A program made the position numbers and the translations under genes. The notes under the pieces are model-generated. The model worked only from the letters and a program-made list of their open reading frames with translations, made no database searches and was not told the DNA's origin. DNA of 64,000 bases from Helicoverpa zea (lineage: Eukaryota > Arthropoda > Insecta > Lepidoptera > Noctuidae). This document shows, piece by piece, positions 23,411-36,467 of this stretch (position 1 is the first letter of the stretch; every line of letters starts with the position of its first letter). The stretch lies in assembly GCF_022581195.2 (NCBI RefSeq), contig NC_061471.1:5952001-6016000 (forward strand), written 5' to 3'.

Positions 23411-23592
23411 TAATAAAAACAAAGTTGCTTTTTCTGTCCCTTTGTAAGCTTAAATCTTCAAAAATAAGCAACCAATTTTCATGCATTTTTTAAAGTATTT
23501 AGAGTGATTTAAGATGAAGGTTTATATGTATAATAACATGGATTAAATATCATTACTACACACGTGCGAAGCCGGGGCGGGTCGATAGTTAT
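23411..23592 (+). repeat. LINE/SINE 3'-end-like dispersed repeat, copy 1
   Basis: The segment runs from AACAAAGTTGCTTTTTCTGTCC to GAAGCCGGGGCGGGTCGATAG in pieces. A second copy of the same layout lies at 29702-29894. Both share TTTCTGTCCC, GCTTAAATCTTCAAAA, a TTTTTT tract, GAGTGATT and GCCGGGGCGGGTCG. From memory this is a common moth repeat. Confidence 0.8.
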
Positions 23593-23867
23593 AGGTATTC
23601 CATTCATAGCCCAAAAGCATTGTTAAGAATATTTTCAAATATTTCAGTTTGTGTGCATAAATGGTGCCTGCAAACTCTGTCCAGATTTTTCAGTTTAATA
23701 ATAATCGGTTGAATAATACATCAGTATCGAATGGCAAATACATTCACAGTGATATCGATAAATACGTGATGGAATCGAGTGACCGCTATCGATTGTAACA
23801 TTCATTTGTGCTCAGTAATAATAGATGTGACAGTAATACACTGGAATGTTCAACTATTGAACTTAAT

Positions 23868-24430
23868 TAGAGCTGTTTCTGGTCAAGACTTAGATGATTA
23901 TGTTTATAGTAATTATGAAATTAATTTTTGGATGGTCACGGTCACAAATGATGATGATAAGTTCAGGATATTTTGGGGACTTTATACTTACAGGTATTTC
24001 TGGGCGAGACTTTAGACCTCTATGTTGACAGTAATTATTGAATTTTTGGACAGTCATTGTCATAAATGATGATGAGGTGGTTCAGGATATTTTTAGGAAA
24101 ATAACCTGAGTTATCATCAACATTGATTGAACTTATGTAATTAGAGGTATTTTTAGTCAAGACTTTAGGCCTCTATGTTTACAGTAATTATTGAATTTTT
24201 AGACAGTCATTGTCATAATTGATGATGAGGTGATTCAGGATATTTTTGGGAAAATAACCTGAGTTATCATCAACATTAAGCTTATGTGATTAGAGGTATT
24301 TTAAGTCGAGACTTTAGAGCTTTTTACAGTAATAAATAAGTTTTTGAATTGTCATTGTCACAAATGATTCAAAGGATTGAATCACCATCAAAAATTATAG
24401 GTATCTATTTTTGTAACATTTCAGACTATT
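23868..24430 (+). repeat. Tandem repeat of about 120-153 bases, four copies
   Basis: The anchor GTAATTAT or GTAATA recurs at 23909, 24031, 24184 and 24329, that is with steps of 122, 153 and 145 bases. Each copy has the order AGAGCT or AGAGGTATTT, GTCAAGACTTTAG or a variant, CAGTAATTATTGAATTTTT, CAGTCATTGTCA, a GATGATGA run and CAGGATATTT. The middle two copies are closest to each other. No coding potential is evident. Confidence 0.9.
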
Positions 24431-27400
24431 ACAATGTCTGATGAGACGAATGTGATTTTTGCTCGATTAGTGCTCGGTTCTTATAAACAAGAAATTATTC
24501 GTTTTGCTTACGGATGGTAGCACAGACCAGCTTCAAAACTAATTGTAACTAACTGCCTACATGCTTATCTCCGTTTTCAACTAGGTACCTATATTTAGTA
24601 CCTAAGGAGAATATATCAGTTCTCTCAGATGGCTGGATGCTGTGTTTATCTGCGAGAGAACTAAATTCCGCGGTATCTTGGCAACGCGACTCCATGCCAA
24701 CTCTAAGTTATGAATTCATCGGTCTACTTGAATAAAGGGCTTGAAATTATTTGGTTGCTGTAGCTGTTAGTACTTGGGTTTGTTTATATAGGGCTAGTTT
24801 CCAAACCCTGCAATATAAAACTAGCTGTTTCCCGCGGTTTACCTGCATCCCACAAAAACAAAATACACGAAATAGACAAAATAGCATATGCCACTTGGTT
24901 ATAGATACCTAACAATGAAATATTTTTTCTAATCAACCGATATCAGTCACATAAGCATAGAAAGTCATTCATTCCTGTACACTGGATATTCCTGTATATA
25001 AGTATGACCTACGTTAGGTACGAGAATATTATTTTTAAAAAGACGTATTTTAGCTTTAGCGGATTAGCTGTGATGAATCATAATGTCAGTTAGGTTTCTT
25101 GTATCTTTTACCATGATTGATTAGGTACAAGAAAATATATTTCACATACCTTCATGTGCGTTGTTCTGTAGGTACACAACACACTTATTTTTCCACGTTG
25201 GTAGAGATAGTTATGGAATCTTTTTAGTCACCATAAACAAGCCTTAAATCCTGGAATACTTTTTTTTAGAATGGGACTTGGTTTGAAGAAAGCCTGTGAA
25301 ATATTGATCTCCACATTTAATCAGAGCAGAGTGAAATCGAAAGGAGCGAAGTTGAAAAATAGAAGTGAAAAAGTAACGTCAAAATCGCTAAATTCTTTCT
25401 AAATGAAATGGTGGCTTTACCTTCGTACATTTTCTAGGTAATATTTAATTAAATGCCTTAATGAAAACCCTTTCGAGGAAGGTTCTAGACTAAGTGTTGG
25501 CTGTTCTAAAACCTCTCCATTTTATACGAGAGTTATTCATTTATCTGGTACCTGGTAGCCTGGTTCCTTGAAAGTGGGTTTCGCCTTTAATATTAAAGGC
25601 AAAATTATGATTAAACGAAGAAGAAAACAAAATAATCCGTAACTACTATATTAGTGAAGAGTTGGTTTGTTTTAATGCTTTTCCTCCAAACAAAAAAGGC
25701 ACATAATGCATGACATTACAACATTAATAACATTATGATGAATAACGTACGACAAAATTATAAATACAATAACTAAGGGCAATCTATAGAATCGTATGTT
25801 TTTTTAACTTAGGGATTAATTAGAAATACATGAAAAATTTCACGTACCTAAGTCATTTTACAAGATACAGTATGAAGTACAAGCTAAAGATGGTAATTAA
25901 TTGTACATCAGTTTGCAGTTAGCTTGTTGCAGCAACGCGTTCTCTCCATAATTCATGTTGTTCGCTCATCGTTTTATACTTGCGTGGAACGGAAATTTTA
26001 TATTCCGCGGTTTACCTGGGGTTAAGCTCGTAATCTTAAATGATTAGAATGTTCTTGCTTCGAACAAAATTATGAGTAAGACTTCCTTATCCAGTTGTGG
26101 TATGTACGCTTTTACACTAGCAGATTTTCGTCGCCGGCTTTTTCGCGCGGTAATGTTTGGAACGTACGGGCGTTGCCGTAGATATAACTTTGAACCTAAA
26201 CAACTCAGAGTTGTAGGTTCTAGTAATTACGCCCGAAGGTTTTGCGTGTAAGTGAAACGTGCGGCTAAATCCACTAGTGTGAAAGTGTTCTAAAGAAGAC
26301 GTTCGAATTTTGAATAGAATGACTCTTGAGGCGGATGGGTATTCATTGAGATGGCTAGGATAAGCTAGTAATATAATTTCTGCAATCTTTAAAGGAACTT
26401 CTTACAATTGTAACCAAAGAAACATTTGCAAACTTAACCTTATATGTATATCACTGCAACTTTATAAAAGTAATCATGTACCTACAATGCCTTCGTTCTC
26501 TCGTTACTCAATTTATATAACTCAACGCACTTCTCAGATAGGTCAGAGGTCCGTCAAGTACATCTCCAGTCTAATTGAACCCTTATTCAATGGTTAGTTC
26601 AAGTATAAGTGACGGTAAGTAACTGAGGTACTCAGGTACGTACGACGGTCAGTTACTGGACGAGAGTTTGTGGTGCAAACAATTTCTGACTGATTGGCGT
26701 TCGACCTGTGTTTGTGGACTCCTTGCTTTGGGAGTTATCAATTTAAATTTTAGTCTCGGTTACTGTTAATCGATTGCGGTGGGATTGATTAAAGTTGTGT
26801 GGTGATTGAATAATTTTGACTGCGTATTTACATACTGATGTAGTTTTCTAAAGCTGGCGAAATGTAGGTAGTAAATGTAGTGGGATTTAACACGATAAAA
26901 AAATTCTGATAGCCTGTGCATCTTCATGTTTATGGGGAATATTCTTTTGTTTGGTGTTTGCGTTATAATGAGACGGTAAATAGACGATGCGCTTTATGAT
27001 ATCAGATACTTACTTGTACATATTATAATGTCGTATCCTAGCAACGCTTGTTGCTTTTGTTTCGTCTCTTCAGAGCAATTCCAATTTTAAAATGATCGCG
27101 CGTCATCGTTCGTTGTATCAAGCTGTTGTCATGTCCCCTATCGAGTTAATATCCAGCTTTTAGGGATCTAACCGTCAACAAGTTATTATTAATAAGACGC
27201 CAGTTCATTACAGCGGCGTGCTCCTGAGTCTTGCTGCCTCCTCCCACTATGATTTATGGAGCATTTAACTTTTATGGTAGCGCTAAGTGGCCGGCCGACT
27301 TTCATAAGAGAACCGGGGAAACTCATCTTGGCTAATGTAAGCTGAAAAGTTAAACAAATTGTCCTCCTCGCCTGTGACCTTATAACGTGTTTCGGTGCTT

Positions 27401-29701
27401 CAACGGGAGAACCGAATTTTTAAGAGAAATAACTTCGCGAGCGTCGTCGAAAGTCAATTTTATGTAACTTAGCTAGATACTGTCACTACATTTCATAAAT
27501 ATTTACTTAGCTTGAGATGAAAAGTTAGAACGATCGCGACGTCGCAAAGTACGATGTTTCGTTTACTTAGTTTCTAGTAACAAAAACGTGTAGTAATTAA
27601 CAAGCGCGTTGTCGAGTGTTCGTATTAATTTGATCAGCAGTGCAGTTGGAACGCTATTCGCAAGTCGGAGAGCACAAAAGTTGGTCCGTGGAGTCTAAAA
27701 TATCATAAGCAAACGGAACCCCTTAGCGAATCACAAAGCTTTGAGCTTCGGCTTTGACTACACCAAGAGCTTGCTAAAGCCCGTTATGGTGCTTAGCATA
27801 CTGCCCGGTATTTGGTAAGCTGTATGTCCTATTAGCTGGCCACTTATGCTTTATACGTAAATCACGTGGTTCTTGGTAAATAAAACCTCTTTTTAGAGTT
27901 CCAGGATTTTCTATGAATTTGTTTCGAGAATGGTTCTGTTTTGTAGCTGTTTCGTAGAAGGCTTGATCCCTGTGTGTGTCAGCAATTTGTTCAATTTTCT
28001 ATTTAATAATGGGCTAAGGCTTTAGCAAAATGCGATCGCATGAAATGTACTAACCTTTGAAAAGCCTTTGGTTATTATTTTGATTGAGAATTTTAGTATT
28101 ATTTTTATACCAATAAGTACTTGTACTACTTATTTATAATGAGCATAATTTACACCAGTGTGTTTATTGGTGATATGATTTTGCACGCAATTTTCCAAGC
28201 CTCGTAAAAATTTATTCAGCTTTTGGTGTGAAAAATATTGCTTTCACGACTGAAGCCATTGTTATAAAATTAGATAAAAATCTCCGATTTTAACGAAGGT
28301 CAGTCATTGATTCGATCGGGAACGTTCGGCAATGTTCGGCAGACCATAAAGTAAATATTTATTTTTTAAGTAATAACGCTCAAATTACAGTAGATTAATG
28401 AGAAAGTATAATTATATTTTATACAGCATAACTTAATATTATTTTTTCCTCGAGGAGTTTTTAAGTGATATCGTGGGACCGAAAGCGACGAGGAAGTGAA
28501 ATTAATTGTAAAGTTAAGCACATCGTAACCTTTTAGCTTTTAAATATTTATAAGTTTCTTTTAAATGGATGAATAAAGTAGAATTAATATTGTATAATGT
28601 TGTAGCGGATAAAACATCTGTTTTTCTTTTGTGAAGCGAAGTTTTTTTATTACGTCACTTTTATTTGATAGCCAAGCTGACTTTTTAGCCTAAAAAAGCG
28701 TTATCAACTGACGTTTTTAATCAGACCTTATAACGTTAGCTAATAGTTATTATTTTACTGACATGCAGTGGTTTCTTTGGTACAACATGGTTTTTTATAC
28801 TTTCGAGTTGTTCGTTGAAAATCTTACAGCATCAAAGACCCCAGTAATAAAAACTCGCTAGTTTCTCTATGTATGAATACTACCTACACGATAGTACAGT
28901 GAAAGTTGGCTTTAAGATCGCTCACGTGGAAAGCTCACGCGTCTAACATTCAAAAGTCAACACATCTCTTTGAAGCCAGCCTTTTGACGAAAGGCACATT
29001 TGCTTGCAAAGCGAGGTGTTATCTTAATCAGAGTGCCAAGTCAAGCCAGCTTGTCTGCCAAGCTGCCAAGTCACTCGAATGCGTGGCTATTGTGTGAATT
29101 CTTCCACTTGGCGTACATGGAAGGTAATATTACTGTCACTTCCATTAAACTTTGTTCTGTGTAGTTTTTTTTGTTTGATTTTTATCAAAGAACTAGGGGG
29201 TTGTTTGTATAAAAATTGTGGCAGATTTATATATTGCGAACTATATACTACAGAAAAACTACTTGGGAGTCTTAGTCTTAGTATTAGTCTTTAGAGTAAG
29301 CTCTTCGTCGAACCTGCTGTAATGGTTCGAATCAAATAGTCCAAAATAAAACGAGCATATAAGTTCTGATTTTACTATTTCAAAAACTATCTCATCATAA
29401 AAACAAACGAAACACCAATTAAAACAACATTAATTTAAAAATAGAACTGTGATTAATGACAAAGGCGCGGAACCACAGACAATACGGACGCTTGTGACAA
29501 TCCAAACACTCTGTGAGACGCGAAATATCCGCGCGAAACAATCCACAGAGGTGCGAGTGGACAATGCATTCGCGACAGAAACATAGAGCAGGTAATAAAT
29601 GGAGTAATCATGCTGTACATATTTTCTTATTTATAATTTTAAGGTTTTTGTCATTCTGTTATATTTTTATTTTTTGTTTAGTCCTTCACTATCACTACAT
29701 A
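24431..29701. other. Non-coding region with small repeat remnants
   Basis: No gene is supported. At 24820-24910, ACTAGCTGTTTCCCGCGG begins a decayed copy of the moth repeat whose better copies lie at 43751 and 50736. At 26110-26285, TTTTACACTAGCAGATTT and the inverted AAATCCACTAGTGTGAAAG form imperfect terminal repeats of a possible MITE. Islands of higher GC at 27230-27320 and 27640-27800 look regulatory. Frames of 60-70 codons near 28906 and 29079 have no support. Confidence 0.4.
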
Positions 29702-29894
29702 GTATAAAACAAAGCTTTTTCGTCGCTTTTTCTGTCCCTATGTCCCTTTGTACGCTTAAATCTTCAAAACTACACAACCGATTTCCATGCGGTTTTTTCA
29801 ATAGATAGAGTGATTGAAGAGGAACATACATATTATACATATAAACCTTAGGCCGGAAGGCCGGAGGGCCCGGAGCCGGGGCGGGTCGCTAGTT
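29702..29894 (+). repeat. LINE/SINE 3'-end-like dispersed repeat, copy 2
   Basis: It shares its order of phrases with 23411-23592 and is the better-preserved copy: TATAAAACAAAGC, TTTCTGTCCCTATGTCCC, CCGATTTCCATGCGG, ATAGATAGAGTGATTG and GCCGGGGCGGGTCGCTAG. A local duplication, GGCCGGAAGGCCGGAGGGCC, precedes the last phrase. Confidence 0.8.
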
Positions 29895-29982
29895 AGAATT
29901 TTAGTACTTATTTTTGGTAATTGAAAATTCAGCAAATTATAGCTAAATCGCAGCCATGTCGATCTGGAAGTTTCTAGTGTTC

Positions 29983-30019
29983 GAGGGCCGCGGTAACTCT
30001 TTTGAACAATCCTGCAGCA
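29983..30019 (+). repeat. Fragment related to the 21090-21440 repeat
   Basis: GGGCCGCGGTAACTCTTTTG followed by AACAATCCTGCAGCA aligns with the phrase at 21168-21203 with a few substitutions. Confidence 0.55.
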
Positions 30020-32708
30020 CCAAAAAGCCCTATACAGAAGATTCAAATAAAAAGTTTTCCACTATATAATTTCGTCTACATAACACCACACAGAATGAAA
30101 AAAAAAATTGTCTTTCACAATAAGGTAATAATTGCCCTCCAAATATTTCTCCAAAAATGTCTTCGTACCTACTCCATTTTCTAAATAATCCGTGGCAACA
30201 ATGAATGCCGTGCCATTTCCGCCCCGTGTAACCTAGCACCCAGTTCACATGGCGACAAAAAGCTCTGAGTGAACACGTCATTAATTTGTCGGCCATTTCT
30301 AATTAGTACGATGACAGCTCACTGCAAGCGGTAGAGGGAGCCACTTGACTTTTTACAAAGGTTTATTTGTTGTAACTTAAATTGTTGTATGAATGTAAAT
30401 GTGTGGACGTTTGTGGTCACAAGAAGTGCGTTATGCTTTTGTATCGATCTGTCATTTAGTAATGTGGAATATGGATGTGGGTTTTGTTGATCTGTGGTTT
30501 TGGCTATTCATAAGTTTGACTGTGAGACCCTGGCAACAGAGACATAAACTAAACTGGAAGCTGGTCCTGTTGCGGTAGGTATTAGGCATCAAGTTACGTA
30601 GGTTTAGTCATTGTAGACAAAAGTTAGTAGTAGTAAGTGATACGCAAGTAAAGTTATAAGCTGAAACTTTTAAAAAGTTTTTTGATTCCTCAATGTATAA
30701 TAGGAGCTCAAGATATAATAGAAGTTTAAAACCTTTGTAATGTGACCATCGCTACTGTTTTACACAAACGGCATATCAGAACTTCGACTGAAAAAGGATG
30801 TCTTATCTATCTTCTCAATCCTAAACAAATGGCCGAACGAATAAAACGCTTAAATCCTCACGTACCAGTATGAACCCTGCCTAAACACCCTCGCACCGAA
30901 ATTAAAAGTGAACTTTAGCGGGAACAAGAGACTAGGTATGACTTAAAACAATGTCCCTGCTCGGCACATCGCATCTCATTTACGTAGCAACTGCGCCCAA
31001 CTGTATCACAGAATAAACATGTACAGTTGTGAAGATACTGTAAGCGCGTAGCGCGCTCGTTACCGGGATATACGAGATTATTTAATTAAAATATTTAATA
31101 AGAACTTTAACTTTATGTCTATTGACTGATTGTAAGCGAAATGACAAGCTTACCGTCAGTTGCACAAAGCTCCATTAAAGTTAAAACTTCATTAAATCCA
31201 TTGCTGTCACTTTTTATCTTGTTGACAAAGAAAGAGTCAGCAATAAATTTAAAGAAGAAATTTAACTTTAATAGAGCTTTGTCCAGCCAGGTACCAAACG
31301 ACGAACAAATCCCATGGACTAATAAGTTTCTAACTGCTCTACAGTACCTACTAACGTTCGTAAAAATATTACTCACACACGCATGTGGATTGACGAACTT
31401 TTATCGGCAGTATCGGTGCTGTCAGTACTGAGTGTCGTGCATCGAGCATATGCGTATGTGAGTGACATTGATACGAAGGTTACTACGTAGCTTTACAACT
31501 GTTTAAAGAGAATATATTTAAACTGTGACTATATGCACCCAAGTGTACGTTCCGTTTGTTCTCACTTGAGTTCTGAATAAATATTTGAGATGCAAGCCTG
31601 ATTGTCACGACACTTCGGACAAGTTCGTAATTAAAGTACAGATATAATGAACTGGGTTAGTATTTGGTGTATTTGGTTCTAGTGTAACTGTCCTGGTTTG
31701 TCATTAATTCTAGGATTGGTGTTAAGCTCTCTGCTTGTTTAGTCAATTTGGTTGGTTAGTCTTGTGTTTTACTTGGTTATAGAATATAAATAGAATTCTA
31801 TTTCTGTTTAAGTCCAGATAATTGAAATTATTGTAATTAAATCAGCGCACAGTTCCGGATTACCTCTATAATTTAGCATAGTACTTACATTGTAATTTTT
31901 AAGTTTAGGAACTGAAAATCAGGAGTAATATGGCACCAAACTTTATGACCAACGAAAATAAATTTAAGAATAGATCACCGAATAGTAACAACAAATACAC
32001 CAATTAAACTTTCCCAAACACGTCCAAGGTAAAACAAATTAAAAAAGAATAACACAGCCGCCACAAAAACGTTCACCTCCATCGATACGAAACTTTTTAC
32101 TCGGACTTTAAATCCTCCGAAGCAAAAGCACCTGGTTAAACAGTATTTATATAAAATATTTATCAGCAACGCCAGCTGAGATTACAAAGCGTTTTAATTT
32201 GTCCAAGTAATTTCTTTTATGTCATAAAATTTTGCAGTGAACCCGAGACACCAACAAAAGAATGAATAATGAGTCTATGAAACAAAGTTGAACATTTTGG
32301 GAAAACTTCCCGTGCCACTATAGGCACTGTTATCTTGTGATTTGTGCTTTTGCTTTCCGTTCCCTTATTACTGTTTACTTGTAAATGGATAATTAGGCCT
32401 ATTTATAAGCTTTTACTTATTATGTAGGTGTGAATTCATTCAATGCTTGGTAAGTTTGATGACGTCACAGAGGATAGACAATATGACCATAGGTTCGCAA
32501 CTCTACGAATTATTTCGTCTCCGCAAAAAGCGTGGTACTAAGGTGGTCTGTGTTTATGGCAATTTGTACTTTACAAGACTGTTTAGTAAGCATACTAAGG
32601 TTAGCTTAATATGTGTCTGGTAGAAATAAAATTTATTTCCTTTGACGTTATGGGTTGTCGTTATTTCTGCAATTAAACCCAAGGCTTAATTTGTTAACTC
32701 TTCTTAAT
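30020..32708. other. Non-coding region
   Basis: No gene is supported. Several frames of 60-96 codons exist (for example 31141-31431) but occur in overlapping opposite-strand pairs, as expected by chance. A small palindromic run, GCGCGTAGCGCGCTCG, lies near 31045-31060. Confidence 0.4.
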
Positions 32709-32769
32709 GTCTGATATAATGAATTATTGTTACCAATACTTCAGTCACCAATAATTCATTATACCAGAC
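32709..32769. repeat. Short inverted repeat (hairpin)
   Basis: GTCTGATATAATGAATTATT and the reverse complement of AATAATTCATTATACCAGAC pair over about 23 bases with two or three mismatches, separated by a loop of about 12 bases. It may be a tiny MITE remnant. Confidence 0.75.
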
Positions 32770-33134
32770 TTTATTTTCGATGCAAAAATATGGCTTCTCA
32801 TAAGTAGGTCACGGAAAATATTCCCGACACGTTGAACGGTGACGACACAAACGAATTTCTGCAAAATCTAAAATCCAAAGGCACGATTTAGCTAAACAAG
32901 GGCCAATTAAAGTTAAACAGATACCCATAGATATATTTGTTGCCCTTGAGCAACAAAGCCGTGACTAATGAAGGTAGATTAACAAGAAGGGACACTCCAG
33001 AAAGCCTTATTATACTTTCAGAAGACTCCAAACAAAGGCAGTTAGAGTGGACACTTAATTTATCAAATCTTATGTTGTGTTGCGAAAACTTTAACAGGAT
33101 TTTTTAAATTAAATAATAAGCCTAATAAACATAA

Positions 33135-33433
33135 CTGTTACAGCCTTTTTATCGTCCCACTGCTGGGCACAGGCCTCCTCTCACATGGAGAAGGATTGAG
33201 CATTAATCACCACGCTTGCTCAATGCGGGTTGGTGATTTCAGACTTTTTATAGTCCAGGTTTCCTCAAGATGTTTTCCTTCACCTTTTTATCAGCCATTG
33301 GTGTCTAAGTATACTTAGAAAGTACATATAAACTTAGAAAAGTTGCATTGGTACTTACCTGACCCTGGAATCGAACCCACACCCTCATACTCGAAAGGTT
33401 GGTTCTTTACCCACTAGGCCACCACGACTCTAA
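33135..33433 (-). mobile_element. tRNA-derived SINE with target-site duplication
   Basis: On the minus strand the element opens with a tRNA-like head holding perfect pol III promoter boxes. The A box TGGCCTAGTGGG is read from 33421 to 33410 and the B box GGTTCGATTCC from 33377 to 33367, about 33 bases apart as in a tRNA. Its body ends with AGGCCTGTGCCCAGCAGTGG, a phrase I recall from moth SINEs. Identical 11-base target-site duplications, AATAAACATAA, flank it at 33124-33134 and 33434-33444. The intact duplication and boxes suggest a fairly recent insertion. Confidence 0.93.
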
Positions 33434-33444
33434 AATAAACATAA

Positions 33445-35451
33445 TATAATGTTTAAATATAACAAAATACCCTTAATATGTACGGAACAAGGTTAATTTT
33501 AAGTGGCAACTGTTCACAATACATACCTCTTCGCTGATACGATGGTCATTCAAGATAGTCTCCAATAATTGCAAAGCTTAGGCCAGCAAATACGCAATCT
33601 TTTATTGTCAGTCAACGCAAATCCCATGGAAATCCAAACGAATGATAGAATCTTGCTAAATAATGTTTCATGGAAAACAGCCTTTTCAAAGACCGACTAT
33701 ATAACTTTAATTTTTCAGCGTCATAGCTCACCTGTAAAAGGATCTAAGGTTATGCTCTTATCATACAAAGAGCTTTCATCCTTTTATTTTTATTCCATAG
33801 AAAAATTAATTATTAATTAAACCACCGCTACAGGTACACTTAAAAACAAACTCAACAAACTTTAATTTTGGTTTTTATTGCACAAGATTATAACACTGGT
33901 TAATTTATTCTCAAAATTTGTCTCATCGTGAAAAATTTGCCGTCACAATCGCTAACAAAAGAATGAGTAATGGCTTTTTAAAACAAAGTTACACTGAACG
34001 CTGAGAAACTTTAAAAGCTTTCATGGGTGTGAATTATTATCTTAGAAATTTCTTTTTGTGATTAGTCGAGTTAGAACATTCACTTGTTTCGCTATAACTT
34101 ATTGCTAAGGAAGCGGAACGTATATCTTCTCTTTTGTTTTATATTAAATGCCCCTAGAAATAAATGCTATGAAAATCATTAACTAAGCTTAAAACCATCG
34201 TTAGTATAACGCGGTATAATAAGGTAATTTTTATAAATTATTTCATCACAAATCATCCTAAATTACGAACAAGATAATTTTCATGAAAATTAAGATACTA
34301 TCAAAGGTTCCACCTTGAGCGTAGCTTTATCATTTCCTGAAGGTAAGTGAAAAGCGTTGGTTTCTAGAACAAAATTTTGTATACCAATACATTTTCTGTA
34401 AATATCGGAGACGGGGACTCGAAAATAGCGAATCACTATTTACAGAAATGTGAACAAATTGTGGTTCTAAGTTTGGGGATAAGCTTGTGTCAATTACGCA
34501 TTGAGAAGGGTCTCTTGGTTGCGACAAATTGAATGGCCTAAGACGCACTAGCCGCTCTACTGACTGGCATTTTTTACCACTAAGGGCCCGGATTATCTGC
34601 TCCTATGATAGTATATTTTCTAATATGTGAGACACGCCGAACTTATTCTCTGTAAAATCTTCTACTCTACCGATATGTAGCAATTTCTTTTAAATAACCT
34701 TCTTGATCGTCTCATACTTAAGTACTTCTCGAGTAGATACAATTCTTTGAAAACAAAAAAATATTTTGTTATAAGCATCGGTTTATAATAATAGATAAGT
34801 TGCCGAACTGGAGATAAAATGATTAAAAAGCGGCGGATTCAACTAGTGGACTAATTGACGATTGTTTTAATTACTGGAAGAAGTATATTTATTTTTTGTC
34901 AACTATTCCTTACTAGATAAAAAATAACAAGCAGATAGTAAAAAAATAACACAGGTACTATCTCCAAAGCCCTATTTACAAATACAAAACCTTACCTGTT
35001 TATCTAAGTGCGGCAAAACTTTGTGCCCACGCAAAAAACATTTCTAACAAATTCAAGAAAAGACAGCAGAGCCGAGTATTTCCAACTTGCAAACATCTTT
35101 TTGTAGAAAACCGCCTTCGAAGTGAACACAGCCGGCTTAATAATGACATTTCCAGACTTGAATGAGTTTTTTTTGTTCTCACCAACATTGGTTTTATTGT
35201 AAATACTACAATTCTTGCGCTGTGGGGTAATTTTGCGTCGGTTATTGCGCAAAGAGGCCCATTTTCAGACTTATTAAGTACAGATTGACTGAGCTTCGGT
35301 TGAAAAAGGTTTCGTTCAAAAAGAATTAATGTTGCATTCGTTGATAAAGGAATGTGAAGCTGTACATGATGTTTTATGACATTTTATTTTAATTAAAATC
35401 AAGTATAAAAGACAACCGAGGACTGTTTCAATCATTTGACTTTCTATTGGT
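33445..35451. other. Non-coding region
   Basis: No gene is supported. Frames of 60-83 codons (33569-33820, 34330-34548, 35000-35252) have no splice support or recognisable motifs. Confidence 0.4.
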
Positions 35452-36467
35452 CATTTATTTATTTATTTATATCAAACACAGCTAATTTAATCTTCACAGG
35501 TACTTAGCCTAATACGACAAAATTAGTTACATTTTATAAAATTTCAAAATTACATTATACATACGAAAACTAAACATAATATCACAAAAATAATACCACT
35601 ACTAAAGTTTTAAATACTAACAATACTATAGGTGGCTCTTGTGAACTCATTCAGCGAACAAGTAAACAAATCGACCCTACTCGACACTGCGTTGAGCGAG
35701 CGCAAGGCGCGCGTCAGTGGCGCTCGCTACAGCAGGTTAGTGCGCGCGCTCGGCACCGCCAGCAGCTGCGGCCGTCGCCGCCTACTCACATACCCATCCG
35801 GCACGCACATGCGTAGCTCCATAAGAATTGTCGAGTTAAATAATTTACCTCGCAATACTTTAAATAAATAAACAGCCAGTGCCACTTCCCGCCTAGTCTC
35901 CAGTTTGAAGTATCCCACCATACCCAACACAAATAATGTTGGGTATAATAGAGGATAGCCGGGGTATACCTTATATATTTTTAAATACAAAAATCGGGTG
36001 AATTTATTTTGTATCCTCTCAACCATGAATTTGTATTTGGCTTCACTTGGTCCCCATATCACTGCACAGTACTCGAGGTGAGATCTAACCAAGGCGTCAT
36101 ATCATACAAAGCCTTGAGAGTCCCCATGTTATTAAAGTCATTAGCTTGTCTCAAGATGAATCCCAAATTTCTAAATGCTTTCTTACTAACTTTAATAATA
36201 TGACCTCTGAATTTTAAATCGGCCGCAAAATAGACACCAAGGTCTCTAACTTCCATCACTCTCTCCAAAGTTTCACCCTCTAACTTATAACAGTGGTGGT
36301 GTGGACTGCGCGCACGAGTGAAAGACATTACTGAACATATGGAGACATTGAAATAAAGTCTGTTATAATGGCTCCATTTAACAACTCGGTCTAAATCTTC
36401 GGAGCACATTATGGTCAGTAGTGTCTCTCATCACACGGAATAATTTTAGGTCATCGGCAAAATCATA
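35452..36467 (-). pseudogene. Decayed Jockey-like LINE reverse transcriptase fragment
   Basis: Minus-strand reading starts at the catalytic-motif region with DFADDLKLFRVMRD (36466 downward). It continues in a second frame with DLDRVVKWSHYNRLYFNV (near 36395) and CSVMSFTRAR. A third frame then takes over with LVRSHLEYCAVIWGP (near 36085) and RIQNKFTRFLYLK. Two frameshifts and a TAG stop near 35727 break the reading frame; coding similarity goes on beyond the stop. The order matches the palm and post-palm part of non-LTR reverse transcriptases of the Jockey group. The 5' part, including the endonuclease, is missing. The 3' end has a tail of ATAAATAAATAAATAAAT type at 35452-35469. No target-site duplication was found. 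This copy is inactive. Confidence 0.85.
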
